Below, one piece after another: positions 54,180 through 64,000 of a stretch of DNA of 64,000 nt. Below the pieces are notes generated by a model. That model was not told where the DNA came from, made no database searches, and saw nothing but the letters and a program-made list of their open reading frames with translations. A program made the position numbers and the translations under genes. Each line of letters begins with the position of its first letter. Position 1 is the stretch's first letter. The stretch comes from Sulfitobacter sp. M39 (lineage in GTDB: Bacteria; Pseudomonadota; Alphaproteobacteria; Rhodobacterales; Rhodobacteraceae): NCBI RefSeq assembly GCF_021735935.1, contig NZ_WMDZ01000001.1:1550001-1614000 (forward strand), in the 5' to 3' direction.

Positions 54180-55793
54180 TTGAGCCAGCTTGAAACAGAA
54201 CACAGCGTCGATCTCTTTGTGATCGGCGGAGGGATCAACGGCTGCGGCATTGCACGCGACGCCGTGGGCCGTGGGTTTAGCGTCGAGCTGGCAGAGATGA
54301 ACGATCTGGCCTCGGCAACATCCTCGGCCTCGACCAAGCTGTTTCACGGCGGGCTGCGCTATCTGGAATACTGGGAGGTCCGCCTTGTCCGCGAGGCGTT
54401 GATCGAACGCGAAACCTTGCTGAAAGCGATGCCGCATATCTCGTGGCCGATGCGGTTTGTGCTGCCTTATCATAAGGATATGCGGTTCGAGGGGGATACG
54501 CCCACCTCAAAGCTGCTCAACGTGTTCATGCCGTGGATGAAGGGGCGTCGCCCGGCGTGGCTGATCCGTTTGGGTCTGTTCATGTATGACAATCTGGGCG
54601 GGCGGCAGATCCTCAAGGGCACGACCGCGGTCGATCTGACGCAGGCCCCCGAGGGTGCGCCGCTGCAGGACAAGTTCGAAAAGGCCTACGAATATTCCGA
54701 CTGCTGGATCGAAGACAGCCGTCTGGTGGTGCTGAACGCCCGCGACGCCCAAGCCCGTGGCGCGCGGATTAACACCCGCACCAAAGTTGTCTCCGCCGAG
54801 CAGATCAACGGCATGTGGCAGGTCACGCTGGAGCCAAAAGACGGCGGCCCCCAACGCGTGGTACACGCCAAGATGCTGGTCAACGCCGGTGGCCCTTGGG
54901 TGGAAAACGTGATCCGCAACACCGTGCGCATCAACTCCTCGGAAGGGGTGCGGCTGGTGCGGGGCAGCCATATCGTGACGCCCAAGCTGTATGACCACGA
55001 TAAATGCTACTTCTTCCAAGGCGAAGACGGGCGCATCATCTTTACCATTCCTTACGAGACAGATTTTACCCTGATCGGCACCACAGATGCCGACCACACG
55101 GATGTGTCCGAAAAGCCGGTCTGCACACCGGCGGAGCAGGACTATCTTGTCCGGTTTGCGTCCAAGTACCTGAAAAAGCAGATCACTACGGATGATATCG
55201 TCTGGACCTACTCCGGCGTGCGCCCGCTGTATAACGACGGGGCGAGCTCTGCCACGGCGGCGACGCGGGACTATGTGCTGAAGGTCGACACATCCGCCGG
55301 TGCGCCGGTGTTGAACGTCTTTGGCGGCAAGATCACCACCTACCGCCGTTTGGCCGAAAGCGCGCTAGAGAAGATCCAGCCCTATTTCGCCAATGACGCC
55401 AAACCCTGGACGGCGGGTGTCGCCTTGCCTGGCGGAGATTTTCCGGTAGACGGCGTGGCGGCGTTGAAACAAGAGTTGCAGGACCGCTACGGCTTTTTGA
55501 CCCAACGTTGGGCCGATCGTCTGGTCAAAGCCTATGGGCGCGAGGCATTTGATGTCTTGGGCGACGCGCAAACCGCGGCAGATCTGGGGCGTGATTTCGG
55601 CGCGACCCTGACCGAGCGAGAGGCCAAGTGGCTGATCGACAAGGAATTTGCCCGCACCGCTGACGACATCATCTGGCGCCGGTCCAAACTGGGCCTGCGG
55701 CTTGACGCGGATGAATTGAACACGTTGGAAGCATGGATGGTGGCAACCACCGCCACGCCCGCCGACAACACTACAGCCGCCACTGGCGCGTGA
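54180..55793 (+). CDS. glpD: Aerobic glycerol-3-phosphate dehydrogenase
   Basis: A 537-residue FAD enzyme at the membrane that oxidises glycerol-3-phosphate to dihydroxyacetone phosphate and passes electrons to ubiquinone. The FAD motif is VIGGGINGCGIARDAVGRGFSV, followed by SSASTKLFHGGLRYLEYWE, PYHKDMRFEG, VNAGGPWVENV and FTIPYETDFTLIGTTD. The start is TTG 54180 with a strong GGGGAGG site; the upstream ATGs are out of frame. First gene of the glycerol operon, 13 bases before glpS. Confidence 0.95.
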   Translation: MSQLETEHSVDLFVIGGGINGCGIARDAVGRGFSVELAEMNDLASATSSASTKLFHGGLRYLEYWEVRLVREALIERETLLKAMPHISWPMRFVLPYHKDMRFEGDTPTSKLLNVFMPWMKGRRPAWLIRLGLFMYDNLGGRQILKGTTAVDLTQAPEGAPLQDKFEKAYEYSDCWIEDSRLVVLNARDAQARGARINTRTKVVSAEQINGMWQVTLEPKDGGPQRVVHAKMLVNAGGPWVENVIRNTVRINSSEGVRLVRGSHIVTPKLYDHDKCYFFQGEDGRIIFTIPYETDFTLIGTTDADHTDVSEKPVCTPAEQDYLVRFASKYLKKQITTDDIVWTYSGVRPLYNDGASSATAATRDYVLKVDTSAGAPVLNVFGGKITTYRRLAESALEKIQPYFANDAKPWTAGVALPGGDFPVDGVAALKQELQDRYGFLTQRWADRLVKAYGREAFDVLGDAQTAADLGRDFGATLTEREAKWLIDKEFARTADDIIWRRSKLGLRLDADELNTLEAWMVATTATPADNTTAATGA

Positions 55794-55806
55794 AGGGGAG
55801 AGGAAC

Positions 55807-56895
55807 ATGTCGCTCGTTTTGCAAGGCGTGTCCAAGGTCGTAAACGGCCAGACGCATATTCATCCGACAGATCTTGAGCTGCAGTCCGGCACCATGAACG
55901 TGCTGCTGGGGCCGACATCTGCGGGCAAGACTTCCCTGATGCGGTTGATGGCGGGGCTGGATGTGCCCAACACCGGCAAGGTGATCTGGAACGGCGAGGA
56001 TGTCACCGGCATGCGCGTTCAGGATCGCGGCGTGGCGATGGTGTATCAGCAGTTCATCAACTACCCGTCGATGACCGTCTACAACAACATCGCCAGCCCC
56101 ATGCGGTTGCTGGGCAAATCCAAGTCCGAGATCGACAGCGCCGTGCGCAAGGCCGCCGATCTGATGCAGTTGACGCCGATGCTGGACCGCAAGCCGCTGG
56201 AACTTTCAGGCGGGCAGCAACAACGCTGCGCGCTTGCACGCGCTTTGGTCAAGGACGCGGGGCTGGTGTTGCTGGACGAGCCATTGGCGAACCTCGATTA
56301 CAAACTGCGCGAAGAGCTGCGGGCCGAGATCCCGAAAATCTTTGAAGAAGCAGGGTCGATCTTTGTCTATGCGACAACCGAACCCGAAGAGGCGCTTTTG
56401 CTGGGCGGGCACACCGCCACGTTGTGGGAAGGGCGCATCACGCAGTTCGGCGTGACCCCCGTGGTCTACCGCCAGCCCGTCGATGCCACGACCGCGCGCG
56501 TCTTCTCTGACCCGCCGATGAACTTCCTCAACATCACCAAGGCCGGCGACACGCTGACCTTTGGCGATGGCAACACGGTCGCGACCTTCGGGAACTTCAA
56601 GACCGTGGCCGATGGCAGCTATGTTGCGGGCTTCCGCCCCAACCACCTTGAACTGTCCAAGCAATCTGACGACGCGCTGGAGTTTGCGGGCAAGCTGAAC
56701 GTGACCGAGATCACAGGGTCGGAAACCTTTATCCACCTTGATCACCACGGTGAAAACTGGGTCGGTCTGGTGCACGGGGTCAAAGACCTCAAGATCGGGG
56801 CACCGCTGAACGTCTATCTTGACCCGACACATGTTTACATCTTTGCCGAAGACGGCACATCCGTGGCCCCCGCATCCTATGCGGCAGCGGCCTGA
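55807..56895 (+). CDS. glpS: Glycerol ABC transporter ATP-binding protein GlpS
   Basis: A 362-residue MalK-type ATPase with a C-terminal TOBE-like domain. Walker A is GPTSAGKTS (35-43), the signature LSGGQQQR (133-140) is perfect, and Walker B is VLLDEPLANLD. The switch histidine is missing: VYATTEPEEAL has Thr191 where VTHD is expected. In the predicted heterodimer its intact signature serves the ATP bound by GlpT. Order and length match the rhizobial glycerol transporter glpSTPQUV. It starts after a GGGGAGAGGAAC site. Confidence 0.9.
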   Translation: MSLVLQGVSKVVNGQTHIHPTDLELQSGTMNVLLGPTSAGKTSLMRLMAGLDVPNTGKVIWNGEDVTGMRVQDRGVAMVYQQFINYPSMTVYNNIASPMRLLGKSKSEIDSAVRKAADLMQLTPMLDRKPLELSGGQQQRCALARALVKDAGLVLLDEPLANLDYKLREELRAEIPKIFEEAGSIFVYATTEPEEALLLGGHTATLWEGRITQFGVTPVVYRQPVDATTARVFSDPPMNFLNITKAGDTLTFGDGNTVATFGNFKTVADGSYVAGFRPNHLELSKQSDDALEFAGKLNVTEITGSETFIHLDHHGENWVGLVHGVKDLKIGAPLNVYLDPTHVYIFAEDGTSVAPASYAAAA

Positions 56896-56910
56896 GGGAG
56901 GACCGGACCA

Positions 56911-57990
56911 ATGGCAAAAATCACCCTTGATAACCTGGCGCATTCCTATTTGCCCAACCCCACCAGCGAAGATGACTTTGCGCTGAAAGAGCTGAACCAC
57001 GATTGGGTGGACGGCGAGGCCTATGCGCTTTTGGGCGCGTCGGGCTGCGGTAAATCCACGTTGCTGAACATCATCTCGGGCCTGCTGCACCCCAGTCAGG
57101 GCCGCATCCTGTTCAACGACCGTGACGTGACCAACGACCCCACGACCAAGCGCAACATCGCGCAGGTTTTCCAGTTTCCGGTTGTCTATGACACGATGAC
57201 CGTGCGCGACAATCTGGCGTTCCCGCTGCGCAACCGGGGCGCGGACGCGGCCTATGTCGCGCAGCGCGTGCAGCAGATCGCGGGGATGATCGGCATGGAA
57301 GACATGCTGAACCGGAAGGCGCGCGGGCTGACGGCGGATGCGAAGCAAAAGATCTCGCTCGGGCGGGGGATGGTGCGCGAGGACGTGAACGCGCTGCTGT
57401 TTGACGAGCCGCTGACCGTGATCGACCCCCATATGAAGTGGGAGCTGCGCACGCAGTTGAAATCACTGCACCATGAATTCGGTCACACGATGATCTACGT
57501 GACCCACGACCAGACAGAGGCGCTGACCTTTGCTGACAAAGTCGTCGTCATGTATGATGGCCGCGTTGTGCAGATGGGCACCCCGCAAGAGCTGTTCGAG
57601 ACACCACAGCACACGTTTGTGGGCTATTTCATCGGCTCGCCCGGTATGAACGTGCTCGACGCGACGGTGACCGGCGACAAGGCCGTGATCGGGGGCCACG
57701 AGATCGACTTGGGGCACGGCTTTGCGCCGCTGGACGGTAAGGTCGAACTGGGCGTGCGGCCTGAGTTCACACGGCTTGCCACGGGCGAGGCGGGGCTGCC
57801 CGTCACGATCAAACGGATCGAGGACGTAGGCCGTCACAAGATCGTGCGTGCTGACTTTAATGGCAATGAAATCAACGTAATCGCCGAAGAAGGTGCCGAG
57901 ATTTCACCGGATATGAACCGCATTGTTTTCGACCCCGCCGGGGTGAATGTCTATGCCAACAGCTGGCGCGTTGCGCCGCAGGGGGCGTGA
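56911..57990 (+). CDS. glpT: Glycerol ABC transporter ATP-binding protein GlpT
   Basis: A 359-residue MalK-type ATPase, partner of GlpS. Walker A is GASGCGKST (42-50), Walker B ALLFDEPLTVIDP and the switch His199 in IYVTHDQTEA are intact. The ABC signature is destroyed: positions 140-147 read LTADAKQK in place of LSGGQQQR, with the flanking ISLGRGM still aligning to VALARAL. A TOBE-like domain follows residue 235. It lies 15 bases after glpS. The name follows the glycerol-transporter usage and is unrelated to the enterobacterial GlpT antiporter. Confidence 0.9.
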   Translation: MAKITLDNLAHSYLPNPTSEDDFALKELNHDWVDGEAYALLGASGCGKSTLLNIISGLLHPSQGRILFNDRDVTNDPTTKRNIAQVFQFPVVYDTMTVRDNLAFPLRNRGADAAYVAQRVQQIAGMIGMEDMLNRKARGLTADAKQKISLGRGMVREDVNALLFDEPLTVIDPHMKWELRTQLKSLHHEFGHTMIYVTHDQTEALTFADKVVVMYDGRVVQMGTPQELFETPQHTFVGYFIGSPGMNVLDATVTGDKAVIGGHEIDLGHGFAPLDGKVELGVRPEFTRLATGEAGLPVTIKRIEDVGRHKIVRADFNGNEINVIAEEGAEISPDMNRIVFDPAGVNVYANSWRVAPQGA

Positions 57991-58041
57991 GATGATCCAA
58001 TCCGCCGCTTTCCCGCTGACCCTCGCTGAAAGGACCGCGTC

Positions 58042-59753
<1,712 letters not shown>

Positions 59754-59777
59754 CAAAGAAAGACCGGAGGAAACATT

Positions 59778-60050
59778 ATGGACTGGATGGCTTGGACTTG
59801 GCCCACCGCCGCTTTCTTTGGGATCATCACGGTGACACTGATCACCTTTACGATCCTTGCAATCAAATTCCCCGAAGTGCCGCGCGCCGGTATACTGGGG
59901 ATGGAAACGACGCGCGGTGACCGGTTGTTCATCACGCTTCTGGGCTCGGCCTTTATCAATCTGGCTTGGCTCGGGCTGCTCAGTGCGCCCCAATGGGGAG
60001 CATTGGTCGTCTGCCTTTTCTATGCCATTGCGGTTTTCCGCTGGGTCTAG
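59778..60050 (+). CDS. glpU: DUF2160 small membrane protein GlpU
   Basis: A 90-residue protein with three hydrophobic segments (about 8-27, 51-68 and 72-88) separated by a charged loop (KFPEVPRAGILGMETTRGDR). It matches DUF2160, which accompanies glycerol ABC transporters in rhizobia and roseobacters. Function unknown; an accessory of the permease complex is the likely role. Strong site (GGAGG) before ATG 59778. It lies between glpQ and glpV, each within 75 bases. Confidence 0.83.
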   Translation: MDWMAWTWPTAAFFGIITVTLITFTILAIKFPEVPRAGILGMETTRGDRLFITLLGSAFINLAWLGLLSAPQWGALVVCLFYAIAVFRWV

Positions 60051-60121
60051 GAAAGGAAAATAAGGGGGGCCGGCCTGCAAGAACCGGACCTCTCAAATGT
60101 TCAATTCTAGGGAGGAACATC

Positions 60122-61843
60122 ATGAACTTGCGCTTAAAGGGAACGACTGCGATCGGGCTTGCGGCTTGCATGTTTGCCGCACCTGCGTTCGCCGACATGG
60201 AGGCCGCAAAGGCTTTCCTTGATAAGGAAATCGGCGATCTCTCCGCGCTGTCGCGGGAAGACCAGGAAGCCGAACTGCAGTTCTTTATCGACGCTGCAAA
60301 ACCGTTTGAAGGCATGTCAATCAACGTCGTGTCCGAGACAATCGGCACGCACACATACGAATCCACCGTTCTGGCCCCCGCTTTCGAAGCGATCACCGGC
60401 ATCAAGGTCACCCATGACCTGATCGGCGAAGGCGACGTTGTCGAAAAGCTGCAAACGCAAATGCAGTCGGGCGAGAACATCTATGACGCCTATATCAACG
60501 ATTCCGACCTGATCGGGACGCACTGGCGCTATCAGCAAGCCCGCAACCTGTCCGACTGGATGGAAGGCGAAGGCAAGGCCGTGACCAACCCCGGTCTCGA
60601 CCTCGAAGACTTCATCGGCCTGTCGTTCACGACCGGCCCCGATGGCAAGATCTACCAGCTGCCCGACCAGCAGTTCGCGAACCTGTATTGGTTCCGCTAC
60701 GATTGGTTCAACGACGAACAGAACAAGGCTGATTTCAAAGAGAAATATGGCTACGATCTGGGTGTTCCGGTCAACTGGTCCGCATATGAGGACATCGCCG
60801 AATTCTTCACCGGTCGCGACCTGTCGCGTCTTGGCGTCGAAGGCGAAGTCTTTGGCAACATGGACTACGGCAAGAAAGACCCGTCGCTTGGCTGGCGCTA
60901 CACCGATGCGTGGCTGTCGATGGCTGGTGCCGGTGACGTAGGCGAGCCAAACGGTCTGCCCGTCGACGAATGGGGTATCCGCGTCAACGAAAACTCGCAG
61001 CCTGTGGGTTCTTGCGTTGCACGTGGCGGTGCCACAAACGGGCCAGCAGCGGTCTATGCTGTGACCAAAGCGATCGAATGGCTGCAGAAGTATTCGCCTC
61101 CGGCGGCTGCGGGCATGACCTTCTCTGAAGCGGGCCCAATTCCGGCGCAGGGCAACGTGGCCCAGCAGATGTTCTGGTACACGGCCTTTACTGCCGCGTC
61201 GGTAGAGCCTGACCTGCCCGTGATGAATGAAGATGGCACGCCCAAGTGGCGCATGGCACCTTCGCCCCACGGTGCATATTGGACTGAAGGCACCAAGATC
61301 GGGTATCAGGATGCCGGGTCGTGGACGCTGATGAAATCCACACCGGTGGACCGTGCACAGGCCGCGTGGCTCTATGCGCAGTTCGTCACCTCCAAGACTG
61401 TGGACGTTAAGAAAAGCCACGTTGGCCTGACCTTCATTCGTGAATCGTCGATCCAGCACGAAAGCTTTACAGAGCGTGCACCGAAACTGGGTGGTCTGGT
61501 TGAATTCTACCGTTCGCCAGCGCGCGTTCAGTGGTCGCCAACGGGTACCAACGTGCCTGACTATCCAAAGCTGGCGCAGCTGTGGTGGCAGAACATCGGC
61601 GACGCCATGTCCGGTGCGAAGACACCTCAGGAAGCGCTTGATGCCCTGTGCGCCGATCAGGAAAAAGTCCTGATCCGTCTGGAGCGCGCCGGCGTTCAAG
61701 GGGACATTGGCCCCAAGATGAACGAAGAGCGTGACGCAGAGTACTGGCTGTCCCAGCCCGGTTCGCCCAAAGCGAAACTGGAAAGCGAAGACGAAGAGCC
61801 ACAGACCATCGCCTATGATGAGCTGATCAAATCCTGGCAGTAA
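60122..61843 (+). CDS. glpV: Glycerol ABC transporter, periplasmic binding protein GlpV
   Basis: A 573-residue family 1 solute-binding protein, larger than the usual about 430 because of extra segments. Residues 1-22 form the signal peptide (LKGTTAIGLAACMFAAPAFA). Conserved parts include MSINVVSETIGTHTYESTVLAPAFEAITGIKVTHDLIGEGDVVEKLQTQ and the aromatic-rich DQQFANLYWFRYDWFND. Start ATG 60122 has a perfect AGGGAGGAA site, suggesting high expression. It delivers glycerol to GlpPQ. A terminator follows. Confidence 0.9.
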   Translation: MNLRLKGTTAIGLAACMFAAPAFADMEAAKAFLDKEIGDLSALSREDQEAELQFFIDAAKPFEGMSINVVSETIGTHTYESTVLAPAFEAITGIKVTHDLIGEGDVVEKLQTQMQSGENIYDAYINDSDLIGTHWRYQQARNLSDWMEGEGKAVTNPGLDLEDFIGLSFTTGPDGKIYQLPDQQFANLYWFRYDWFNDEQNKADFKEKYGYDLGVPVNWSAYEDIAEFFTGRDLSRLGVEGEVFGNMDYGKKDPSLGWRYTDAWLSMAGAGDVGEPNGLPVDEWGIRVNENSQPVGSCVARGGATNGPAAVYAVTKAIEWLQKYSPPAAAGMTFSEAGPIPAQGNVAQQMFWYTAFTAASVEPDLPVMNEDGTPKWRMAPSPHGAYWTEGTKIGYQDAGSWTLMKSTPVDRAQAAWLYAQFVTSKTVDVKKSHVGLTFIRESSIQHESFTERAPKLGGLVEFYRSPARVQWSPTGTNVPDYPKLAQLWWQNIGDAMSGAKTPQEALDALCADQEKVLIRLERAGVQGDIGPKMNEERDAEYWLSQPGSPKAKLESEDEEPQTIAYDELIKSWQ

Positions 61844-61851
61844 GCCACTCT

Positions 61852-61879
61852 TTCCGGGGCCGTTTCGCTGGCCCCGGAA
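61852..61879 (+). terminator. Terminator after glpV
   Basis: TTCCGGGGCC and GGCCCCGGAA arms with an eight-base loop, followed by CCTTTGATTTT. It may attenuate transcription into glpK rather than end the operon entirely. Confidence 0.75.
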
Positions 61880-61996
61880 CCTTTGATTTTCCAACAACGC
61901 CGACATCCGTCATTGCCCTGACATCTGGTCGGGCCTGCCGACCCTTGCTAGGATACGGCACCATCTGACGGTTGCTACACTTCCAAAGGGACGCGC

Positions 61997-63484
61997 ATGA
62001 CGTATATCCTTGCCATTGACCAAGGCACCACCTCCACACGGGCCATCGTTTACGATGACACGATGACGTCGATTGCCAGCGCCCAGGAAGAATTCCCCCA
62101 GCATTTTCCCCAGTCCGGCTGGGTTGAACATGATCCCGACGATCTGTGGCGCACGACGCAGGCGACTTGCCGCGGGGCCATCGACAAGGCAGAGATCAAG
62201 GCAGGCGATATCGCCGCAATCGGTATTACCAACCAGCGCGAAACCGTCGTGGTCTGGGACAAGGCGACCGGCCGCCCGATTTATAACGCCATCGTCTGGC
62301 AGGACCGCCGCACCGCTAGCCAGTGCCGCACCCTGCGCGATGCGGGCCACGAAGAGATGTTCACCGACCGCACCGGCCTGCTGCTGGACCCCTATTTCTC
62401 GGGCACCAAGCTGGCTTGGATATTAGACAACGTCGAAGGTGCCCGCGACCGCGCCGCCAAGGGCGAGCTGCTGTTTGGCACTGTCGATTGCTTCTTGATC
62501 TGGAAGCTCACCGGTGGGGCGTCCCATGCGACGGACGCCACCAACGCCGCGCGCACCATGCTGTATGACATCCGCAAAGGCCGGTGGAGCCGGTCGATCT
62601 GTGACCTGCTCGACATCCCGATGGAGATGTTGCCAGAGGTCAAGAATTGCGCCGATGATTTCGGCCATACCGATGCGGATGTTCTGGGCGCTGCCGTGCC
62701 GATCCACGGGGTCGCGGGCGACCAGCAGGCGGCCACGGTGGGGCAGGCGTGTTTCGAGCCGGGGATGCTTAAATCCACCTACGGCACGGGCTGTTTCGCG
62801 CTGATGAACACGGGCGACACGCCGGTGCGGTCGGAAAACCGGCTGCTCACCACCATCGCCTATCAATTCGATGGCAAGCCGACGTACGCGCTGGAAGGTT
62901 CGATCTTTGTCGCGGGGGCCGTGGTGCAATGGCTGCGCGATGGTTTGCAGATCATTCAAGACTCCGCCGAGACTCAAGGGCTAGCCGAACAGGCGGACCC
63001 GCATCAGAACGTGGTGCTGGTGCCCGCCTTTGTCGGGCTGGGTGCGCCCTATTGGAACCCCGATTGTCGCGGCGCGGTCTTCGGGCTGACCCGAGGCACG
63101 GGGCCCGCCGAAATGGCCCGCGCGGCGCTGGAAAGCGTCGGCTACCAGACACGCGACCTGCTTGAAGCGATGTCCGCCGACTGGAAAGCCGATGGCGTGC
63201 AGCCCACATTGCGCGTCGATGGCGGCATGTCTGCCAGCGACTGGACCATGCAATTCCTGTCCGACATCATCGCCGCCCCCGTTGACCGGCCCACGGTGCA
63301 TGAAACCACCGCCCTTGGGGTCGCGTGGCTTGCGGGGATGCACGCGGGCGTTTATCCTGATCAGGAACAGTTCGCGAAATCGTGGACACAGGAAACCCAA
63401 TTCACGCCGAAAATGGACGATGACCAGCGCGACGCGAAATATGCGCTCTGGAAAAAGGCCGTTGACGCGACCCTGAATTTTTAA
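61997..63484 (+). CDS. glpK: Glycerol kinase
   Basis: A 495-residue FGGY kinase phosphorylating glycerol, the step after uptake. Marks are [18 protein letters not shown] (phosphate 1), [54 protein letters not shown] (phosphate 2), KSTYGTGCF and the adenosine motif [19 protein letters not shown]. Full length. It lies 153 bases after glpV, behind a terminator, so it may have its own promoter too. The fbp gene follows ten bases after the stop. Confidence 0.96.
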   Translation: MTYILAIDQGTTSTRAIVYDDTMTSIASAQEEFPQHFPQSGWVEHDPDDLWRTTQATCRGAIDKAEIKAGDIAAIGITNQRETVVVWDKATGRPIYNAIVWQDRRTASQCRTLRDAGHEEMFTDRTGLLLDPYFSGTKLAWILDNVEGARDRAAKGELLFGTVDCFLIWKLTGGASHATDATNAARTMLYDIRKGRWSRSICDLLDIPMEMLPEVKNCADDFGHTDADVLGAAVPIHGVAGDQQAATVGQACFEPGMLKSTYGTGCFALMNTGDTPVRSENRLLTTIAYQFDGKPTYALEGSIFVAGAVVQWLRDGLQIIQDSAETQGLAEQADPHQNVVLVPAFVGLGAPYWNPDCRGAVFGLTRGTGPAEMARAALESVGYQTRDLLEAMSADWKADGVQPTLRVDGGMSASDWTMQFLSDIIAAPVDRPTVHETTALGVAWLAGMHAGVYPDQEQFAKSWTQETQFTPKMDDDQRDAKYALWKKAVDATLNF

Positions 63485-63494
63485 GGAACTCCCC

Positions 63495-64000
63495 ATGACA
63501 GCCCCAACGCTTCGCCGGTATCTGACCCAAAACAGCTTTGACCCCGATCTGGTGTTTCTGCTGGAAGACATCGCCTCGGCGTCGCGACTGATCGCCGGTC
63601 TCGTGCGCCGTGGTGCCTTCGAGGGCAACCTTGGTGCCGCCGGAGAGATCAACGTGCAGGGCGAGGCGCAAAAGACGCTGGATATCATGGCCAATGATGT
63701 GTTCGAGCGGGAGTGTGCCAACAGCCCGCGTGTCGCCGCACTTGTGTCGGAAGAGGTGGAAGAGGTCACTTGGCTGAAAGAGCCGCAAAAGGGCGACTAC
63801 CTGCTGTATTTCGATCCGCTGGACGGGTCGTCGAACCTTGATGTGAACCTGTCGGTGGGGTCGATCTTCTCGGTCATGCAGGTGCAGGCCGATGGTGACC
63901 GCAACGTGCTGCATAACGGCCGCAACCAGATTTGCGCAGGCTATGCGATCTACGGCCCCTCGACCATGTTTGTGGTGACCAAGGGCGACGAGGTGGCAGG
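63495..64000 (+). CDS. fbp: Class I fructose-1,6-bisphosphatase, N-terminal part (3' end outside window)
   Basis: The first 168 residues of a class I FBPase, the gluconeogenic step from fructose-1,6-bisphosphate to fructose-6-phosphate. The metal-binding motif DPLDGSSNLDVN (family signature) and the flanking LVSEEVEEV acidic segment are intact; GSIFSVM follows. Start ATG 63495 is ten bases after glpK, behind a TAAGGAA site, so co-transcription is likely: carbon from glycerol reaches hexose phosphates through this enzyme. The C-terminal half is cut by the window end. Confidence 0.92.
   Translation, partial: MTAPTLRRYLTQNSFDPDLVFLLEDIASASRLIAGLVRRGAFEGNLGAAGEINVQGEAQKTLDIMANDVFERECANSPRVAALVSEEVEEVTWLKEPQKGDYLLYFDPLDGSSNLDVNLSVGSIFSVMQVQADGDRNVLHNGRNQICAGYAIYGPSTMFVVTKGDEVA

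Noticed and set aside
55807..57990. glpS or glpT as decaying pseudogenes
   Set aside because: Both are full length with intact frames and other motifs, and their losses are complementary, which points to specialisation.

Overview
The window looks like chromosome of an alphaproteobacterium of the Rhodobacteraceae, most likely the marine Roseobacter group. The evidence is gene content and arrangement: DUF2842 and DUF3572 proteins, a Mur-type Fur protein divergent from sitABCD, choXWV choline uptake, a rhizobial/roseobacter-type glycerol ABC operon (glpD-glpSTPQUV-glpK), and short, high-GC, tightly overlapping operons. I saw no insertion sequence, phage gene, CRISPR array or rRNA; the only RNA genes are two tRNA-Glu copies and a cobalamin riboswitch. 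This is identified from sequence motifs alone, so the genus is not certain.

Layout. 0-3 kb: end of purA, a DUF2842 gene, and a large acidic conserved protein of unknown role. 3-9 kb: thiamine pyrophosphokinase, a DMT exporter, a PleD-like diguanylate cyclase, DUF3572, a HAD phosphatase, and an H-NOX-like/diguanylate cyclase pair. 9-13 kb: a glucosylglycerate locus, with the synthase and phosphatase convergent to a GH13 phosphorylase. 13-21 kb: an XRE-cupin regulator and a dppA-peptidase-dppBCDF operon, then a divergent DgoK-like gene. 21-28 kb: choXWV, a DMT permease, panBC. 27-32 kb: catalase and a riboswitch-controlled btuFCD-type operon. 32-46 kb: tRNAs and housekeeping genes (recJ, hom, sdaA, GST, rpiA, gor, hflKC, degP). 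46-51 kb: a TetR regulator, mur, sitABCD. 51-64 kb: glycerol catabolism.

How the genes work together. The last 13 kb turn glycerol into gluconeogenic carbon: GlpV-PQ-ST import glycerol, GlpK phosphorylates it, GlpD oxidises it, and a class I fructose-1,6-bisphosphatase begins directly behind glpK. Osmotic adjustment is represented twice (choline uptake and glucosylglycerate). Metal and cofactor supply is represented by Mur/Sit (Mn) and the corrinoid importer.

Points that stand out: (1) the two glycerol-transporter ATPases carry complementary motif losses, predicting one normal and one degenerate ATP site, a layout familiar in exporters but unusual in importers; (2) the H-NOX-fold protein lacks the haem-ligating histidine and the YxSxR haem motif, yet is still translationally coupled to an HNOBA-GGDEF cyclase; (3) the PleD-like cyclase has no phospho-acceptor Asp in either receiver domain; (4) a 38-codon reading frame lies between the cobalamin riboswitch and btuF and its stop overlaps the btuF start; (5) an orphan second pair of glycerol-type permeases follows glpR.
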